NCBI GenBank assembly: GCA_044350805.1
Contig: JBILGU010000060.1
Coordinates: 1 to 7,078 of the forward strand
Source of the DNA: UBA6136 sp044350805
GTDB lineage: Bacteria > Pseudomonadota > Gammaproteobacteria > Methylococcales > Methylococcaceae
Direction of reading: 5' to 3'
Length of the DNA: 7,078 bases
How positions within the stretch are numbered: the first letter of the stretch is position 1; each line of letters opens with the position of its first letter. The translations under genes were made by a program, and so were the position numbers. Positions 4,450-7,078 of this stretch are shown here, in pieces. The notes below the pieces were generated by a model. It was not told where the DNA came from. It made no database searches and worked only from the letters and a program-made list of their open reading frames with translations.

Positions 4450-5946
4450 GTGGGTAGGGAGTTGATGTACCAACAAAACGCCTATCTTCTCCTTTTTGCC
4501 GCAGCTTTACAGATCGGCTATCTAATTAGTTCATCCCTCCATCTTCAGTCGCAAGCCAGAAGCACAACCTGGAAGATCTGGGTGTTTGGATGTGTTTGTC
4601 TAACCATCGGTCTTCTGGTTCTTAGTCATCAGTTTTATCACTTGTCGGTCAGTCTCAATCCTGAGGGGCCTCTTTTCGAAGTGGGGTTTGGTTTTTGTCT
4701 ACTGGGCGCGATCAATCTTTTTTACCTTTTTGATGATCTGCAAGACTTGCCCAAAAAACCCACCCTCATCAAGTTTTTTATCTTTTTGTTGGCGGCAAGC
4801 CTCACGGTAGGGTCCGTCGATAGCTTTCGAGATCGTTTAGTCGCCAAAGATCTGGTATTGCTTTTCTTTTCGCTCTGGTTCTTGTGCAAAGTCATCATGC
4901 TGAGGAAAAGGAAAGCTTTACAAGAGGCGGGCACCCTCATTTTTTCGGCCGTGATCTTTGTCGTGGCATCTTTCTATTACTTATGGGTATTCATTGAGTA
5001 TCAAGACTCGATGAGGACCTCGGAATCCCTGGTAAACACTTTTGTTGAATCCATGGATGTCCAGATTTGCCTCGTCGTCTTTATCTATATGACGCTGGGC
5101 TTTTACTGGACGAGCGAGGGCGCCAAGGCCAGTCTTAAATACAAGTTGGACAATGAACGAATTACAGGGCTTTTGAAGGAGAAAGATCTTCTCATCCAGA
5201 ATCTGTTGAAGGCGAATGTCTTGGTCGAATCGGGAGCCCTTTCTGCGGGGATTTCCCATGAAATCAACCAGTTCCTCTCGGTGATTCAGGTGAATTCTGA
5301 GCTCGCAATTCATGCGCTCCATCAAGGCGAGCAGCCTGAGGTCGTTGAGCAATATGTTGAAAATGCCATCAAGTCCAACCAATTGGCGGCTACCCTGATT
5401 TCGAGTTTGAAAAGGTTTTTCTCAAAACGTGAAGAGGTGCCACAACTGTGCGTCATCGATGAACTCATTTCGGAAGCGGTGGATCTTTATCGCGATCGAT
5501 TGAAAAAGTCGAAGATTGAGTTGGTCTTGAATTTGGCGGCAAAAGAAGAGGTCACCCTAAGGCGTCCCTTGATGCGACAAGTCATTGGTAACCTTTTGGT
5601 GAATGCGATCGAAGCGCTGGATCTCATCTCACGAAAGGACAAACTGATTCAGATCAGGAGCCAAATCACCCATGGGCAACTTGAGTTTTCGATCTCCGAT
5701 AATGGGCCAGGCCTCAACGAGGCGCTGGCAGGGGACGTATTCAGCCTTTTTCAGACCTCGAAGAACCATGGCACAGGGCTTGGTCTGTGGCTCTCACTGC
5801 ACATCGTGGAAAAGCATCATGGGTGCATCAGCCACTCGAATCTCCCAAGTGGTGGCGTTGAATTTAAAGTATCCATTCCCTTCCTGCCGAACGAAGACAT
5901 TCTGAGCGCGGGCGGGGGTGAATCGAACCTCAGGCCTGAGGTATGA
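4450..5946 (+). CDS. Membrane sensor histidine kinase, seven-TM sensor, FixL/NtrB-like core
   Basis: A 498-residue sensor kinase. The N-terminal half has about seven hydrophobic helices (near 11-30, 43-62, 75-95, 105-123, 134-150, 160-182, 204-222) and no recognisable ligand domain. A linker likely to be coiled coil (226-262) leads to the dimerisation domain with the H-box SAGISHEINQFL, phospho-acceptor H270. The ATPase domain (about 370-478) has the N-box (N381, N385), G1 DNGPG (417-421), the F-box region FSLFQTSK (431-438) and G2 GTGLGLWLS (441-449). It should autophosphorylate on H270 and pass phosphate to the regulator encoded three bases downstream. The Pro usual after HExNQ is Phe275 here. 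Start: GTG at 4450 has no Shine-Dalgarno; ATG at 4465 follows AGGGAG at only three bases, so the true start may be 4465. Confidence 0.93.
   Translation: MGRELMYQQNAYLLLFAAALQIGYLISSSLHLQSQARSTTWKIWVFGCVCLTIGLLVLSHQFYHLSVSLNPEGPLFEVGFGFCLLGAINLFYLFDDLQDLPKKPTLIKFFIFLLAASLTVGSVDSFRDRLVAKDLVLLFFSLWFLCKVIMLRKRKALQEAGTLIFSAVIFVVASFYYLWVFIEYQDSMRTSESLVNTFVESMDVQICLVVFIYMTLGFYWTSEGAKASLKYKLDNERITGLLKEKDLLIQNLLKANVLVESGALSAGISHEINQFLSVIQVNSELAIHALHQGEQPEVVEQYVENAIKSNQLAATLISSLKRFFSKREEVPQLCVIDELISEAVDLYRDRLKKSKIELVLNLAAKEEVTLRRPLMRQVIGNLLVNAIEALDLISRKDKLIQIRSQITHGQLEFSISDNGPGLNEALAGDVFSLFQTSKNHGTGLGLWLSLHIVEKHHGCISHSNLPSGGVEFKVSIPFLPNEDILSAGGGESNLRPEV
4456..4461 (+). promoter_or_regulatory. Shine-Dalgarno-like AGGGAG near the kinase start
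   Basis: AGGGAG is followed by TTG and then ATG at 4465. If used, it places the start at 4465 rather than at GTG 4450, though three bases is short spacing. Confidence 0.4.
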
Positions 5947-5949
5947 CTT

Positions 5950-6618
5950 ATGGCTGAGCATGACCCTGGCGAGAACGAGAAGACCATGCGTCCAGGTTTG
6001 CCCACTCCGGCCGAAGGCCATGTTTATCTGATTGAGGATCATGATGACTTACGCATGGGTCTGATCAAAATCCTTCAAAACTTTGGCTTTATCGTCCACG
6101 CATTTCCAAAAGCAATTGATTTTTTGAATGCCCATCTTAATCACTCCCCAGCCGTCATTATTACCGACATGCGCATGCCCCAGATGTCCGGAGTTGAATT
6201 GCAGGCGATGCTTCTAGAGCGGGGGATAAAAACGCCGATCCTCTTTATTAGTGGCGAAAGCAGTGTGGAACAGAGCGTCACGGCCATGAAACAGGGAGCC
6301 TTTGAATTCCTGATCAAGCCCTTTCCCCAGAAAAGGCTTTTGGCGGCCGTTTCTAGAGGGATCGAGATCGATCTTGAGAACCGCCATGCGGCTTTTCTTG
6401 CAGAAACCCTGGAAATACGGCTCCGTGTCTTGAGCCCGCGTGAGCTCCAGGTCTTTTGGCTTCTGACCAAAGGGTACAGCAACGCCGAGATCATGGCGGA
6501 CCTTGGGATCTCCTTGGCGACCGCGAAGCAATACAAGACCCAAGTGATGCAAAAGATGGGCGCGCACTCGATTTCTGAACTGGTCGAACTGACGCAAGGG
6601 ACCCTATCGCGCCCTTAA
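5950..6618 (+). CDS. Response regulator, FixJ/NarL type (REC + LuxR-type HTH)
   Basis: A 222-residue regulator. The receiver domain (about 24-137) has the acidic pair E29/D30, phospho-acceptor D73 in IITDMRMPQMSG, the switch Ser101 in ILFISGES and K123 in LIKPF. The C-terminal LuxR-type helix-turn-helix (about 160-215) begins LSPRELQVFWLL, with GYSNAEIMADLGIS, TAKQYKTQVMQKMGA as the recognition region and SISELVEL at its end. All catalytic residues are intact. The domain order and 'MRMP' motif are those of FixJ-like transcription factors. ATG lies three bases after the kinase stop, with GAGGT (5938-5942, inside the kinase codons) as its Shine-Dalgarno, so the two genes are co-transcribed and probably form a cognate pair. 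Targets are unknown; the divergent YHYH gene is one candidate. Confidence 0.95.
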   Translation: MAEHDPGENEKTMRPGLPTPAEGHVYLIEDHDDLRMGLIKILQNFGFIVHAFPKAIDFLNAHLNHSPAVIITDMRMPQMSGVELQAMLLERGIKTPILFISGESSVEQSVTAMKQGAFEFLIKPFPQKRLLAAVSRGIEIDLENRHAAFLAETLEIRLRVLSPRELQVFWLLTKGYSNAEIMADLGISLATAKQYKTQVMQKMGAHSISELVELTQGTLSRP

Positions 6619-6687
6619 GTCGATGGAGAGGGTCCGTGTGTTGCGAAGGCTGCGCTAAAATCGAAGGTCAACCAAGGAATCCCACCC

Positions 6688-7078
6688 ATGCTGATCGACT
6701 CCCATTGCCATCTGGACCGACTGGATCTCGCACCCTATCAAAATGATTTCTCCCGACTGATCCGAGAGACGATCGAGGGCGGCGTGAGCCACCTCCTGTG
6801 TGTTTCGATCACCCTTGAGAAATACATCGGTATGCGCTCTTTGGTCGATCCCCATGCTGAAGTATCCGTATCGGTCGGTGTTCATCCAACGGAGGAGCAC
6901 TGCGAAGAGCCGGATGTCGCTCGTCTCATCGGGCTTGCGGATGATGCGCGTGTCGTGGCCATCGGTGAAACCGGCCTCGATTACTTTCGCTGCGATGCCT
7001 CGCATCAGGATCGACAGCAGGCGCGCTTCAGGACGCATATCCAGACCGCGATCGCAGTTCAAAAGCCCTTGATTATCC
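6688..7078 (+). CDS. tatD: TatD family metal-dependent hydrolase (3' truncated by window end)
   Basis: An open frame from ATG 6688 to the window edge gives 130 codons, about half of the usual 255-265. The start MLIDSHCHLD supplies the HxH metal ligands H6 and H8. VGVHP (64-67 region) and AIGETGLDYF with metal ligand E94 are family hallmarks, followed by HQDRQQARFRTHI and KPLII. Later ligands lie outside the window. TatD proteins are cytoplasmic TIM-barrel hydrolases with nuclease activity reported for some members; which subtype this is (TatD or YcfH/YjjV-like) cannot be settled from half a protein. AAGGA (6674-6678) lies nine bases before the ATG. TAAAAT at 6656-6661 is a possible -10 box, so it may have its own promoter despite lying only 69 bases after the regulator; I see no terminator between them. 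Confidence 0.93.
   Translation, partial: MLIDSHCHLDRLDLAPYQNDFSRLIRETIEGGVSHLLCVSITLEKYIGMRSLVDPHAEVSVSVGVHPTEEHCEEPDVARLIGLADDARVVAIGETGLDYFRCDASHQDRQQARFRTHIQTAIAVQKPLII

Noticed and set aside
6655..7062. 135-codon minus-strand open frame at the right end
   Set aside because: The plus strand here encodes a clear TatD protein (HxH, GETGLDYF), so the antisense frame is a shadow.
1..7078. CRISPR array, tRNA, rRNA or riboswitch
   Set aside because: No regularly spaced repeats, no cloverleaf-like sequence and no recognisable riboswitch core were seen on either strand.

Overview
The window looks like a stretch of chromosome from a Gram-negative bacterium, probably a gammaproteobacterium. That placement rests on overall impression (YigZ and TatD housekeeping proteins, a FixL/FixJ-type two-component pair, moderate GC, Sec signal peptides) and not on a marker gene, so it is tentative.

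Layout. 1-97 holds the last 31 codons of an unrecognised plus-strand gene, followed by a perfect inverted repeat (106-126) and a strong GNRA-loop terminator (151-187). A minus-strand cupin gene (222-620) is divergent from yigZ (699-1286, plus strand). yigZ converges, across a bidirectional terminator (1360-1387), on a minus-strand gene for a secreted YHYH-domain protein (1410-2417). Next comes about 700 bases with no intact gene: the upstream region of that YHYH gene, the decayed C-terminal third of an IS5-family transposase (2639-2980), a frameshifted stub of yigZ (2981-3081) and a terminator-like hairpin (3070-3096). A second secreted YHYH-domain gene follows (3118-4212, minus). A 237-base divergent intergenic region with a 20-base near-palindrome separates it from a plus-strand operon: a seven-TM sensor histidine kinase (4450-5946) and a FixJ/NarL-type response regulator (5950-6618). 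The window ends inside a tatD gene (from 6688).

Main message. The block 'yigZ - terminator - YHYH gene' occurs twice. The second copy has an almost completely deleted yigZ whose remnant runs directly into the terminator, and a transposase relic now lies between the two units. The YHYH proteins are clearly paralogous: the same His/Cys motifs, six conserved mature cysteines and matching 3' flanks. They have diverged mainly at the C-terminus, where the second carries an extra 45-base in-frame duplication. Their function is unknown; an exported metal-binding role is a reasonable inference. The two-component operon is transcribed divergently from the second YHYH gene, so it is a candidate regulator of it, but nothing in the sequence proves that.
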